From positions 61,110,369-61,174,368 of the forward strand of contig CM067370.1 of NCBI GenBank assembly GCA_034401795.1: a DNA stretch of 64,000 bases, given 5' to 3'. Made by a program: the position numbers and the translations under genes. This stretch comes from Chaetoderma sp. LZ-2023a (taxonomy: Eukaryota > Mollusca > Caudofoveata > Chaetodermatida > Chaetodermatidae). Position 1 is the stretch's first letter, and each line of letters opens with the position of its first letter. The notes below the pieces were generated by a model that ran no database searches, was not told where the DNA came from, and worked only from the letters and a program-made list of their open reading frames with translations. Positions 48,244 through 59,158 of this stretch are shown here, piece after piece.

Positions 48244-49215
48244 ATGGAGCCTATATTTGCTCACTCAACCAGGCTAGCCGATCTCGTGGACGTGTACAGC
48301 GTTGATGCCGTCAAGGTTAAGGAAAGCGATGGCAAGTCGTTCGTGCTCCAATATGGAGCAGACTCCAAGACATTCTCCCTCCATCCCGTCGGTCGAGATG
48401 GTGTAAAGCTGCTCACTGACCTAAGGGATGTCTCGAAGGAACGTCTGGGTCGAGAGAGAGAGATGGGGACAAAATAGTGTTCCGCTATGACTTCCCGAAG
48501 AAGTTCATCCTCCATCCCCTGATAGAGCAGTCATGAGACAAGGTTGAGGATGTTAACACCTTGGACGCTGACAGCTTTCATGTCTTAGAGCCGACTGTGA
48601 AGCATGCCCCACCGATGTCACATGATGGTGTGTTGTTGACCATGGCGAAACAGCTGCAGATAGGCTTCGAAAAGAACGCAGTGTGGTATCGCGCTGGACC
48701 TGGTGGTAACTGGCGAATGTGGGTGCCACCATATATAGACCTCCCGTGGTTATTGACCTGGAGGTCACCCACTCTCCACTGTTGTGAAGAAAGATGGCAC
48801 AGTTCGGATGCTTTATAACAGGGGAACATCTTTCCTGACCTATATAGGACAGGGCACAATTCTAGTTGAAGTGGATCATATAGGATTGGGGTCGCTGGAG
48901 GAAAGCTGCTGCTGCGTCGCCCCTTTGATGGACCAGAGGAAGTTATCAATATTCAGGATGGTGTCTTACGGGTTGAGGGTGTCGCACTCCTCGAAGGCGA
49001 AGGGCTCAATTAAGCTGCTCAAGCGTATAGGGCTTACAAGTCCGCAAACAACACCCATTGTGCTAGAGTTGCGGCTTCTAGCTAGTGGTAAAGTGAAGCA
49101 ACTAAGACCTGCCCCAGATGGGATGAAGATCGGCATCGCGGATGGCGCAGGGCTCGATATGACACAGATATTTCTCGAGGGGTTCACCTTGTTCGGTTTA
49201 ACCCTCCATATATAG
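48244..49215 (+). pseudogene. Unassigned + strand protein remnant
   Basis: An ATG at 48244 starts MEPIFAHSTRLADLVDVYSV, continuing to KTFSLHPVGRDGVKLLTDLR. After a stop at 48475-48477 a shifted frame continues KIVFRYDFPKKFILHPLIEQ, then DADSFHVLEPTVKHAPPMSH (48561 frame), and a third frame from 48784 gives KKDGTVRMLYNRGTSFLTYI and ends ...GFTLFGLTLHI at 49215. The pieces look like one protein broken by at least two frame changes and one internal stop. Rich in beta-like segments; no domain recognised. It might belong with the - strand remnant to one decayed large DNA element, which is inference. Confidence 0.4.
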
Positions 49216-49560
49216 GACGCTGATTATACTACTGCTCATACCTGTGGTGGTTGCCTCACAGACAGCCATGATATTAGATGCCAAGTGGGCCCACTTCCGA
49301 GACTAGCCCCAGTACAATCCCTTCCGCGACCATCTGCGAAAAAATTGAGTCTACCTGCCACTTCTACGGTGTAGAAAGGGTAGGCCGGGTTTTCTGCTCC
49401 CGCGATATATCGCCAGATATCCGGCACACCACCAGATTCTCTGTCCAATTCTCTGTCACCTGTTAACATGCTAGTCTGCCATGGTGCAGATGGTAGGCAC
49501 TTTAGCGTTCTGTCAAGTGAGCGTTGCCAAGGCAGCTGGAAGGGCCTGTGGGTAATACCC
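49216..49560. other. Unresolved coding-like tail of the remnant
   Basis: Open frames exist on both strands (+ 49278-49466, - 49236-49652). The - strand reading VPDIWRYIAGAENPAYPFYT looks protein-like but is not recognised. The element's right boundary is not defined. Confidence 0.3.
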
Positions 49561-49756
49561 TCATGCCGATGTGTCGTGAACGTGACTGTGTTTGTTTGAT
49601 TAGTTTGTTTATATGGAGACATGAGGTGTGGCATGTATTTGTGATCCAACATTATGTCTCATCATCATCAATCAACATCGTATCATCACCATCAAGTTGT
49701 CTAGCGTGCTCTATCTGGCAATACTCTTACTCTTAAATAACATTTACAAATAACAC

Positions 49757-49830
49757 ATAGCGAGATTTGAACCAGCGATTTTAAGTGTAATTCAACATAT
49801 AACACAAACCATTAGCTATCTCGGCTATGT
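49757..49830 (-). repeat. tRNA-derived SINE-like sequence, copy 1
   Basis: On the - strand: CATAGCCGAGATAGCTAATG (A-box-like TAGCTAATGG) and about 45 bp later CGCTGGTTCAAATCTCGCTA (B-box-like GGTTCAAATC). The T-arm does not pair well and there is no convincing anticodon arm, so it is not called as a tRNA gene. Confidence 0.45.
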
Positions 49831-50053
49831 ATGCATTAATAAAAAAATTACCTAGATTTAGCTGATAACCGGTTATGCGTTGTTTTATGACATGAATATC
49901 CTAAGGAAAAAATCTGTACACATGTATATCGGCTAGGTCTATATCTTTTGCAACAGTATTGTTGTTTTAGGTGTTTTATGACGATAGTATTAATTCGGTA
50001 AAATCCAGTGTGTAATTTTTATGTGATAGGGAGTAATATTTCACTAATAATAC

Positions 50054-50131
50054 ATTGCGAGATTTGAGCCGGTGATTTTTAAGTGTAATTCGACATAAAC
50101 AAAACAATGCATTAGCTATCTCGGCTATGAA
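50054..50131 (-). repeat. tRNA-derived SINE-like sequence, copy 2
   Basis: - strand CATAGCCGAGATAGCTAATG...CACCGGCTCAAATCTCGC, a diverged second copy about 300 bp away in the same orientation. Confidence 0.45.
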
Positions 50132-50319
50132 TTCTATGCATTATTCACGGGTGAATATATACCTACAGATTACAATCGGTAACGCCAGCACATATATATA
50201 TGTGCTCCGGATAACTTTCTTCACTAGGGAGTACGATACTCCTTAATTTTTCAAATGATGCGTACGACATAATTGATGAGGAGTACAAGACTTTTTCACT
50301 TTTGACCAGTGTCTTCTCC

Positions 50320-50640
50320 TTTAACACTCAAGTTTGTTCAAGAAAATTTCTACTTTCTCAGACATGATGCCCGAGGTGGACAACCTAGTTGAACCCATGA
50401 CATTTATATTTTGATACTGAATAAATAATATTGAATCTTGAATCAGAGAAAATGTTCAGTTGTAGACCTAGTGAAAATTATTTTTGAAAATTTATCACTA
50501 GAATGACTGACTTGATTATCGAGCCAGTCATTCCAGTGGTAAATTTTCAAAAATATTCTCTTGGTCTGCAAATGGACATTTCCCCAAGACCAATGCAGAA
50601 GCCGTTTTTGGCCGGCTTTAGTGTTAAAGCGATAAACTAG
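50320..50640. mobile_element. TTAA-type palindromic MITE, diverged
   Basis: Starts CCTTTAACACTCAAGTTTG and ends GGCTTTAGTGTTAAAGCGAT. The central hairpin has arms at 50481-50514 and 50520-50553 (TTTTTGAAAATTTATCACTA / AGTGGTAAATTTTCAAAAA). Confidence 0.65.
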
Positions 50641-52330
50641 TCACCCGACCAAACCCCCCCACCCAAACCCTTCCATGTTATTTCCTAAGCCCAGAAAACA
50701 GTTACATGTTGTGGTTGGGGCAGTGTGTTTGGGACCCATTGCTATTGATCAACTAACTAGTCAGTCATGCCTACCAGATTTTAATTCTGAATGAAAATAC
50801 GATTAGCCTATAGAGATACACTAGCATTTTAAAGACTATCTCTGTGACATAGTGGCAAATGAATAAATATTATTGCTATAATAATGCGTCATTCTGAAAT
50901 CTGAAATTTGTTTTAAATGTGGTAAATTTAGAAGCTAGTTTGATTTAAAAAAAAATTGCAGACAACAATTAACCACTTACAGAAGTTAGTCAAATTGTTT
51001 TCAAAATAATTAGCAGAGTTTCAACTATAACATACGGACGGCCTACATGTATTAATGACATTGGATATAAAATAGGAGGAAGTGTTAACACTCAACATTC
51101 TTATGGAGCATTTCTTTATTTAGAAGGGAAATTAGTTTTTTGCTTCCTATTTGATTAAGATGGGACTACGGTATAGAAGTGCTGACAAGACAAGTTATTG
51201 CAATAAGAATATTGTTCTTTTTAATCTTGGCAAGTTTCTTACTAAAAATATAATCCAAGGTTAGAAGCGCTAATATTTTGGTTACTGTAATAAGAGAACA
51301 GATCTTTTAATATTTGCCGGTAAACTAAATCAGGTGAAGAACTTGCAGTTGTTATTGGCAGAGTAATGTTTTAGCCTACCAACAGAAATTGTTGTAAATT
51401 TCATATTAAAAGTTATTGCTATAATTATCTCTCCAATTAAAGTAAGTGTGAAAGAACAAACTTTCACAAATATTTCTGTATATTTTACCGTATCTAATGA
51501 AACATTCACAATTAAAAAATCTTCCATCTCCACTCATATTAGATATGCCTTCGTGGAGATTCAGTTTCTGAAAGACAAACTCGGATTATATTGGTGCGGG
51601 AATTACTTATCTCTAACTGGATTGGTTCAGCGGGGCCTGGGCCCTGGTATGTATTTGTGTGGCCCATGTCTCAAATTCCTATGCCTCAGGAATTGAGAGG
51701 GCGGTGGGAGCCGCGGATTGCGGAACGGTTGCCTGTGGATGGTGGTGGTATTTTTCTAATACGGCTATACTACTGGGGTTAAGGAGGCGATCATAAACGC
51801 CATTTTCTGTTGTCCCATACACCCCAGTTCCTGTGCACACAAAAATAGGAGACAGTCTCCACTATACCTAGATTACTACTACGAAATATAAGACCCGAGC
51901 ATTTGCAGCATATTTCAATGTAACTCAAGTAAATCTGATTTCGAAGAAACGGTACAGAAGTCACAGAAAAGCACATGTAACACTGATTTTTCCCCCTGCA
52001 CAAAATGGCGGTCACTTGTTGGCTATGCAGTGGCCAGTTCATGGGTACGGGTACCAGGTTGTTGGGGCGGGTACCAGGTTCGAGGAACTGGTAAAATCAA
52101 CTCTTAAGCCACAGCACCATTGTGTGGCCGTTATCAATAAGTAATGTAATAGTAAGTATTGATCGAAGGAGAAATTGGTTTCTTATTTTGTACTCTTCCA
52201 CACTATTCATACACGTATCTATCTAGATATATATCCAGTTTTGCACTGAGGCCGAGCCCGGGGGACATTTAACCACCTGAGAATACAATTGTCCAAAATC
52301 TGTCAAGAAAAAATGTTGAATGATTATTAA
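50641..52330. other. Intronic, nothing recognised
   Basis: Contains a hairpin-family half near 50934-51010. Open frames at 51330-51782 and 51791-52042 have no recognised domain. Confidence 0.4.
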
Positions 52331-52344
52331 AAGAATACAAGATG

Positions 52345-52417
52345 TTATTGAAAATTTACAACTGGATTGTTGGCTCGGTAAGCGAGCTGGTCAATTCAAT
52401 AGTAAATTTTCAAAAAT
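52345..52417. repeat. TTAA-family central hairpin, diverged copy
   Basis: Arms ATTGAAAATTTACAACTGGA and its inverse TCAATTCAATAGTAAATTTT flank GCTCGGTAAGCGAGC. The outer MITE ends were not recognised. Confidence 0.65.
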
Positions 52418-52529
52418 ATTTTTTTGGCCTCCCAAATCACATTGTAATGCTTCCTAATTGTCAGCATCACATTTTAGCTGTGGGCTGTTTACGACTGGAA
52501 ATTACAAATACCATTCAAAATCGGTGTGT

Positions 52530-53490
52530 GATGCTCACCTGGGCCATTAGCATTTCAAACATTTGCATTTAAAGATATATTTCTTTACATTAAACAAGGT
52601 GGCGACTGGAAAAATTGACCAATCAAAATTCTGAATGGAAGTTCTGGAGCCTACCATTATAGTTATTCCAAACAAATTTGATGGAAATCCATGAAGCGGT
52701 TAAGGCTGACATGTGTTTTGACAATTTCCGGTCAATTTTTCATAAAATCTAATATTTTCACACAAAAAGATTGATCAATCAAAATTCTGAATAGAAGATC
52801 TAGAGCCTACCAACAGACTGTATCTAGTCAAATTTGGTTGAAATATGTCAAGCAGCCAAGGAAGACTGATTTTTCATAAAATCTAAGATTTTCACCCAAA
52901 AACTAGATCAATCATAATTCTGAATAGTAGATATAGCCCCTACCACGACAGAATCAATCAAGCCAAATTTGGTTGAAATGTCAAGTAGCATTTTTACCAT
53001 TTCCGGTAGATTTTTCATAAAATCTCACTTTCACCCTAAAAATTGATCAATCATAATTTCTGAAAAGAAGTTTTAGAGCATCCCACCATATAATGCCTCT
53101 AGTCAAATTTGGTTGAAATATCTCAAGCAGCTAAGGAGTGGCATTTTGACCATTTCCGGTAGATTTTTTAATAAAATCTCAGATTTTTACTAAAAAAGTT
53201 GATCAATCAAAATTCCTAAAAGATGTTCTAGAGCCTATCACCATAGAATGGATCTAGATAAATTTGGTTGAAATATGTCACGTAGCTAAGGAGTAGCATT
53301 TTGAACATTTCCGGTAGATTTTTCATAAAATCTGATTTTCACAAAAAAAATTGATTAATCAAAATTCTGAAAAGACTGTCTGGAGGGTACCAGCTTAGAA
53401 TCATTCCAGCCAAATTCGGTTGAAATCAGTTAAAACGTGAAGACGCGATTTGAATGACGGACTATCTAACCGCTAAATGTAAGCTTATAA
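52530..53490 (+). mobile_element. AACAAGAGGCCC family, CCGGTAGATTTT subfamily
   Basis: From GCTCACCTGGGCCATTAGCA the interior has about five units of TTGATCAATCAAAATTCTGA, CTAGTCAAATTTGGTTGAAA, CATTTCCGGTAGATTTTTCA. It is the same interior, in opposite orientation, as 4086-5417. The right end is damaged (ends near TAAGCTTATAATAATAGGT). Confidence 0.65.
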
Positions 53491-54792
53491 TAATAGGTAC
53501 AAGTAGTTTTTGAGAAATAACTGGAAAAAAAATACAATGCATGCTAAAATGTGGTGGGAACAAAAACGGAACATTTTCAAAATGACCACCAGCCTTCGTA
53601 TATTGTACGTAAATTCTAACCGTATTACATATTTTCAGTGAAGAGTTGTTGTTCTTGCCTCACTCATTTCTTTCTCGTGATAATACAAAAGTTTAAGTCG
53701 GCTGTGCGTGCAAGTGGAAGTAGACTATCAACCATGACCTATACCTACACTATATACTACACAAACGATATAAATTAGTTTCAACTAATTTTATATTTAA
53801 AATGAAATATGACTATAAGCCTTCCGATTGATGTAATTGTTAAACAATTGTGTCACTAGGCCTATTATCTATAGATGTCATTTTGTGTGCCACTATGCCT
53901 AATGCGAAGCATCTAGTTGTTAGATTGATTGACTAAAAGTGCAAACTTTGCAATAGGCCTACAAAATGAAGAGCCGTGAGAAAGAACATCGTTTTATAGT
54001 CGTCAGCAATTCGTCAAATAATGTGAAATATGCTGAAATATCCAAAATATGGGCTACTTCATATGAAAGTATTTTAGCTTTAGAGAATGTTAGAGCGTTA
54101 ACTTTTACTAAAAGTTTTACATCAATCTTTTCTTCAACCATGGCACAAATCGGCCAATGGTAACCCACGTCTATCTACATGTTGTTTACTTCTGACAAAT
54201 ATAGATGTTACACATCGATGAAATTTTGAGAATGAATGCATGACATTTATTCGCAACCTTTTCGAGCCGTAACATTGATATCTGCCAGTAAAAGTACACT
54301 TAGCTGTGTAGAAAGACCACAGTCATCATTAGATGATATGTGCTAGGGCCGAAATAATCGATGTCAAACTTGTAGCGAGTTATTGGTCTGTTCTGTCAAA
54401 CTTCAATAAGTGTGTAGCAAAACGTTTTCATGAACATTGTGGCATATTTAATCTAACTTGATGAAATACTGATGGCTATAAAATTAATGATCTTTTCTCG
54501 GTGCTGTCTGCTTAGTACTGCAGAAATACAATCGATGTAACAGCGAGATGCTTCACATTAGGCACAATGCCATCTCTGTAGCTCTAGTCACGTTACTCTT
54601 TAATAATTATATTGTTCAGATAGTGAAAAAGAACTCGGCCGATAATCTAATTTTTACCAATCAGGGTAGGTAGAAAGGAATGGAAATAACGATAACGCTT
54701 CCCTGAAAATGTTTCAATTTTTTCTCGCTACAGCCAAAGATTTGGACCAATGAGGCAATGACACTATATTGCATTCTGTCACGGACACTTAC

Positions 54793-54899
54793 ATCTTATA
54801 ATAGAAAACTTTTGATTCTCCGCTACTAGATGAAGGTATTAAATGCTTGTCTAGAACATCTAGAACATCTTCACAAATGTCACGCAGTTCTTTCTCAAC
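54793..54899 (-). CDS. YWHAE: 14-3-3 epsilon, exon with [17 protein letters not shown]
   Basis: On the - strand, acceptor TTTTAG then [20 protein letters not shown] followed by [15 protein letters not shown] and two bases AT before GTAAGT. The first base of the next exon (40976, G) completes Met, giving [16 protein letters not shown] as in all epsilon proteins. It starts in phase 0, matching the end of the upstream exon. Confidence 0.97.
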
Positions 54900-55469
54900 C
54901 TAAAATGTCAGAGAACAACAAGATTTTAACATTTCTGATACAATAAGCCAGGACAAGTATGCAAACATTTAATTATTATCTGAACAATAAATAAGAGGCT
55001 CATAGACCTTAAACACTCACCTGCAACATCAGTATTAACAAGGAAGATTTTAAAAACTAGTTTGAAAGATTTTCTAAGTTTTACTTCCGAGTCAGTTCCT
55101 TAGTGGGGTCAATTGGCCAAACCATGCAAGAAAATATGGGCCATTTTGACAAAGGTTGGGTCAATTACATACATGGACGATAGATCTGGCCTAAAATCGT
55201 GTGGGCCATTGACCCATGTGTGAAGGTAATGATGGGACATAGTGAATTTTATAGTGCTAAATAGTACAAGGACCCTGCCTCAGCAGAACCCTAAGCTACA
55301 AAGGACATTCGATTAGGCTTGCACAATTATTCGATTGATCAAGATTATTTAAACTAGATGGACTGCATCCTGCGTGTCGAGCCCTTTAGTTTTCCGCATA
55401 ACACACATGTGCGGAAGTGTCACATAAAGTTTTCTTAAAATGGTAAACCGTAAATGGGTTAATGAAGCA

Positions 55470-56130
55470 CGCGCAGAGTTCCTTCCCCAGACCTAGTCCA
55501 ACCACCCCATGAAGTTTCAAAGCGATCTGATAAACGGGAATGGAGTTATCATCTGGAAACCAATTTTCAAGATGGCTGCTGGTGGTCACCTTGAATTTCG
55601 GATCATCATCAATCTCGCTAGGTTTCTTCTCCAGACCGAGTCCAACCACCCTATGTAGTGTCAAAGCTTCAAGTTATTATCCGGAAACCAATTTTCAAGA
55701 TGGGCACTCGATTTCCATAGTTTCTTCATGTCGGATCATCATTGATTTTAATAGTTTCTTCCCCAAACCTAGTCCAAACCACCCTATGAACTTTCACAGC
55801 GATCCGACAAACAGTAAACATGCTATGAGGAAACCAATTTTCAAGATGGCCATTGGTGGCTGACGGCCATCTTGAATTTCGGATCATAGTCGATTTCGAG
55901 TTTTCTTCCCTAGACCTAGTCGAACCACCCCATGAAGTTTCAAAGCGATCAGAAAAACGGTAACAGAGTTATCAGGAAACCAATTTTCAAGATGGCCGCT
56001 GGTGGTCATCTTGGATTTTGGATCATCGTCGACTTTGATAAGTTTCTTCCTCAGACCAGTCCAATAAACCTATTAAGTTTCAAACCAATCTGACAAATAT
56101 GAGTCAAGTTATTGTCCGGAAACTACTCTG
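55470..56130. repeat. Tandem repeat, about 131-148 bp unit, five copies
   Basis: CCAGACCTAGTCCAACCACC recurs near 55487, 55632, 55763, 55911 and 56052 with changes. Units include CAATTTTCAAGATGGC(C/T)G and TTTCGGATCATC. The frames at 55386-55664 and 55540-55863 translate the repeat. Confidence 0.8.
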
Positions 56131-56517
56131 CAGCCCACATGCCTGGCGCCATTATACAACCTGACAAATTTGTTGGTCAGGTATAAAAAACATGTGTTCA
56201 CTTTGTTAATTTTGACATTTGGGTAAATCCCTACAATAAATTTCAGCCTAATCCGAGGCATAGAAATGTAAACAAGAGTTTTCCGGTACATCAATCAGTG
56301 CCATTTCCAATGACTTCGGTCAAATGATTTAGTTTTCAAGATACCGTATAGACAACAACCTGTGGACTGCTTTTGCAACGGTGCTTTTGAACAATATTTA
56401 AGCAAAAATAGAAGACATCGGTGCTAACAAAAGAAATTGATGACATGCAGTCAAACTTGTTTTAAGGCACCACCCAAGTGAGAATCAGAAGGCAGTCTCT
56501 TATGGCAGCTGGTTTCT

Positions 56518-56762
56518 TAACCCTTTAATGGTCAAGATTTTTTTTAGTCAAATTGAAATTTTCAGTACATGTCCATTTGAAGGCAACGATGTCAATTTTT
56601 GAAAATTTATCACTGGAATGCTGGCTGACTGAATGACTCAAATTATTGAGCCAGTCATTCCAGTGGTAAATTTTCATAAATAGTCATCCTGGCCTGCAAA
56701 CGGGCATTCCTCAAGACCATTGGCAGAGGCAGGTTTTGGCTGGCTTGGCCATTAAAGGGCTA
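56518..56762. mobile_element. TTAA-type palindromic MITE, long copy
   Basis: Starts TTAACCCTTTAATGGTCAAG and ends CTTGGCCATTAAAGGGCTAA, so its terminal inverted repeats match over about 16 bp with one change. The hairpin has the left arm extended by a short duplication (GGCTGACTGAATGACTC). Confidence 0.75.
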
Positions 56763-56835
56763 AAAAAGTTTCAAATACATTGCTTTATTGGATTTAGCAA
56801 ATGTAGACAGTAGTCTTTACGGCAGGTGGTCTGTT

Positions 56836-57050
56836 AACCCTTTCACCCATAAATCCTGGAAAAGTATATTCTTTATGATATAAAACTTATTGTTGAATGT
56901 TTTGAAATTAATTTGACCCGAAGCCGTTGTGCCTTAGCCAGCAATGGGTTAAAGTCAAATTATTTTCAAAATATTCTACAGTTTTACCCTTAGGCAGCAA
57001 CAACATTCAATGAATGAAACACATTTCAGGATATTTTAACAGTATAGATG
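56836..57050. mobile_element. Second TTAA hairpin family, partial copy
   Basis: Begins TTAACCCTTTCACCCATAAA and contains TTTTGAAATTAATTTGACCC and CAAATTATTTTCAAAATATT. The right terminus was not located. Confidence 0.5.
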
Positions 57051-57960
57051 TCAGAGCACATAATATCTATCTTAAATATTTAGGCAGTGGAGGTTAATTA
57101 GTTTTTATCTACTTTGGCAATAAAATCTGTCAGGTGATACGTCACACGAGGGTGGAAATAAAACTCCAATACACCTTTCCAACATTGACGTCATTACCCT
57201 AAACCAAAGCTCATGGCAAAACCACTAGCTGGTAAACCCGCCAACAAGCAGCCGACACGCAGTGAGTTACTATAGCACTAAAATACACCGCAATTTAAAC
57301 CGTTCCTATGATAAAGTACAACCATTATATTATTTAAGTCATAGATCATTGGAAAGCACATTTAATTGTCGAAACATTAATGCATTATTTTTACATTTTT
57401 GTTAAGTCTTCACAGAGTTATTTGCGTATATAAAATACACCATTCGACCTAGATTCATTAAATCAAGTGTATAATAGGGGAAATGCTTATGATCATGTCG
57501 ATAGTCACTTACAGGACTGGCGGTATGATCAGCGAACGAAAAGAACAATAGGGGAAATTGCAATCAATTGTATTAAATTTTACTGCTTAAAATGCATTGG
57601 AACTTCTTCTTCTTGATCGTTGGTATCACACTTGGAGAGCCGTTCTCAAGATGAAATCTGTGGTTTTCTGCAGTTCTTCCACAGGCCCATACAGCATTGT
57701 ATCTGATTCCCATAGTAAAGTAATGCTGTTTGCACGTCGGCTATTGCGGTTACCAACCAGATGTTGTATGCCAAATGCATTCTGGGACAGGGCTTCCAAA
57801 GGAAGAACAATTACTGAGCATGTGCAAAATAGGGCCCAAAGGCAGAACAATCACTGTGCGCAGTGAGTGGGCCCCAAAGGTCTATAAATAGGGGACACAA
57901 ACAGTGTCAGACATCCAACTTTCATTCTAAACCTTCAGGACAAGCGTCACCTATACGAAA
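57051..57960. other. Intronic, orphan promoter-like site
   Basis: No gene recognised. Includes a near-tandem CCAAAGGAAGAACAATTACT / CCAAAGGCAGAACAATCACT pair (about 57796 and 57837) just upstream of a TATA-like box. The 89-codon frame at 57597-57866 has no recognised domain. Confidence 0.4.
57883..57890 (+). promoter_or_regulatory. TATA-box-like sequence TATAAATA
   Basis: GGTCTATAAATAGGGG is followed about 25 bp later by GTGTCAGACATCC, a plausible initiator. No coding sequence follows it. It may be an internal promoter of a lost or non-coding unit, or chance. Confidence 0.3.
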
Positions 57961-58498
57961 CTAATTTCGGCTCCAAACCCATTAAAATAAAAGTACCCAA
58001 CATGGCTGCCAAACATGCTACATTTTGATTGGCCCACAGCGACCATGTTTGTTTACCTATCAACTTCCCTTGAACAAACTTGAATGGCCATTAGTCCCTA
58101 ATCATATCTCCCAAATTTTTGCCCGATCTGTTCAGCGGTTCTGGACGACGTTCTCATGAAAACTAGGTTATCCAAGGTAGCCGCCAATCAATTTCCCTTG
58201 ATCAAACTTAGTCCAGCTCCTGGCCTAGATTATATTTCATGAGTTTTTAATCAATCCCAAGTGGTTTAGATTTTTAGGTTTCTAAAATCAGGCAAAATCC
58301 AAGATGGCCGCTGATCAAATTGGCCGCCCGGCTGCATTAGAACAATCTTAGATCTTCATGCCCTATGAACGGTTCCCGTCAAGTATAATTGAAATCGGCC
58401 CAGTGGTTCTGGAGAAGTCTATCAAAGGAAAAGTTGACGGATGGACGGACGACTGACATGGCATAAGCTCATTTGGCCTTTCAGGCCAGGTGAGCTAA
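57961..58498 (+). mobile_element. AACAAGAGGCCC family, 3' part
   Basis: Contains CCAAGATGGCCGCTGATCAA and GAAATCGGCCCAGTGGTTCT. It ends GGCATAAGCTCATTTGGCCT, TTCAGGCCAGGTGAGCTAA, the clearest right terminus in the window, with the GGCC-TTTCA-GGCC hairpin intact. Confidence 0.75.
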
Positions 58499-59158
58499 CA
58501 AAGCAGGTGGTAACTTTGGATTATGAAAATAGCTCATTTAAGCTGCTAAATAAGCACAAGTAATCTAAGAAAGCGCATTAAGGAATCTGGCAATTTTTAT
58601 CACTACCATCACTCAATCAGTAATTGTATGAATAGTTACTAGTTTTGACCGCATTTTGCTAAAAAAATGTGTCAAAAGATTCACAACTGTCAAACAAAAA
58701 CTGCCTACTGGGCAGATGGATCCATGCAACATTACATTATAGAAAGAGATAAAAACAAACTCACGACTTTAACCAACTTGACCATACAGTTACTCGCATT
58801 AAGAGGCCGTCCAAAAGAGACTAGAAGTTCTCGCTTAACGTTTTAACAAATTCTGAAAAATTTTCATTGGAATGACTCGTTCGGTCACCAAGCTAGTCAT
58901 TACATTGGGGCAATTCCACAGTATTTGGGCTGTCACGGAGGGGGCATTGGCACAGCTCCAATTGTGCAGCTGATATTGATGTTTGGTCTCACATGTGCAA
59001 AGATATCTTCAGTTACTCAAGACTGTGTAAAAATATTCTAAGAATCATCTGTTGCGGAGGGACATTGTACAAATCCATCCCTGGCTCAAGGTGTGATATG
59101 AAATATTTGTCTGATAATCTATCATAGCATCCAAGAAATAAATATGTTTATATACTTT
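58499..59158. other. Intronic, one decayed TTAA MITE
   Basis: A degraded hairpin copy lies near 58835-58915 (CGTTTTAACAAATTCTGAAA; TTGGAATGACTCGTTCGG). Nothing else was recognised. Confidence 0.4.

Larger units (their letters stand above)
40977..54792 (-). other. YWHAE: YWHAE intron, about 13.8 kb, heavily invaded
   Basis: Acceptor TTCTGTTCTCAG at 40977 and donor GTAAGT at 54792. The intron carries a 38-bp minisatellite (42251-43105), several MITEs, the unassigned two-gene remnant (45970-49540), tRNA-like repeats (about 49760-50130) and an AACAAGAGGCCC-family element (about 52530-53490). Confidence 0.8.

Noticed and set aside
49757..49830. Functional tRNA gene
   Set aside because: A- and B-box-like words are present, but the T-arm and anticodon arm do not pair properly.
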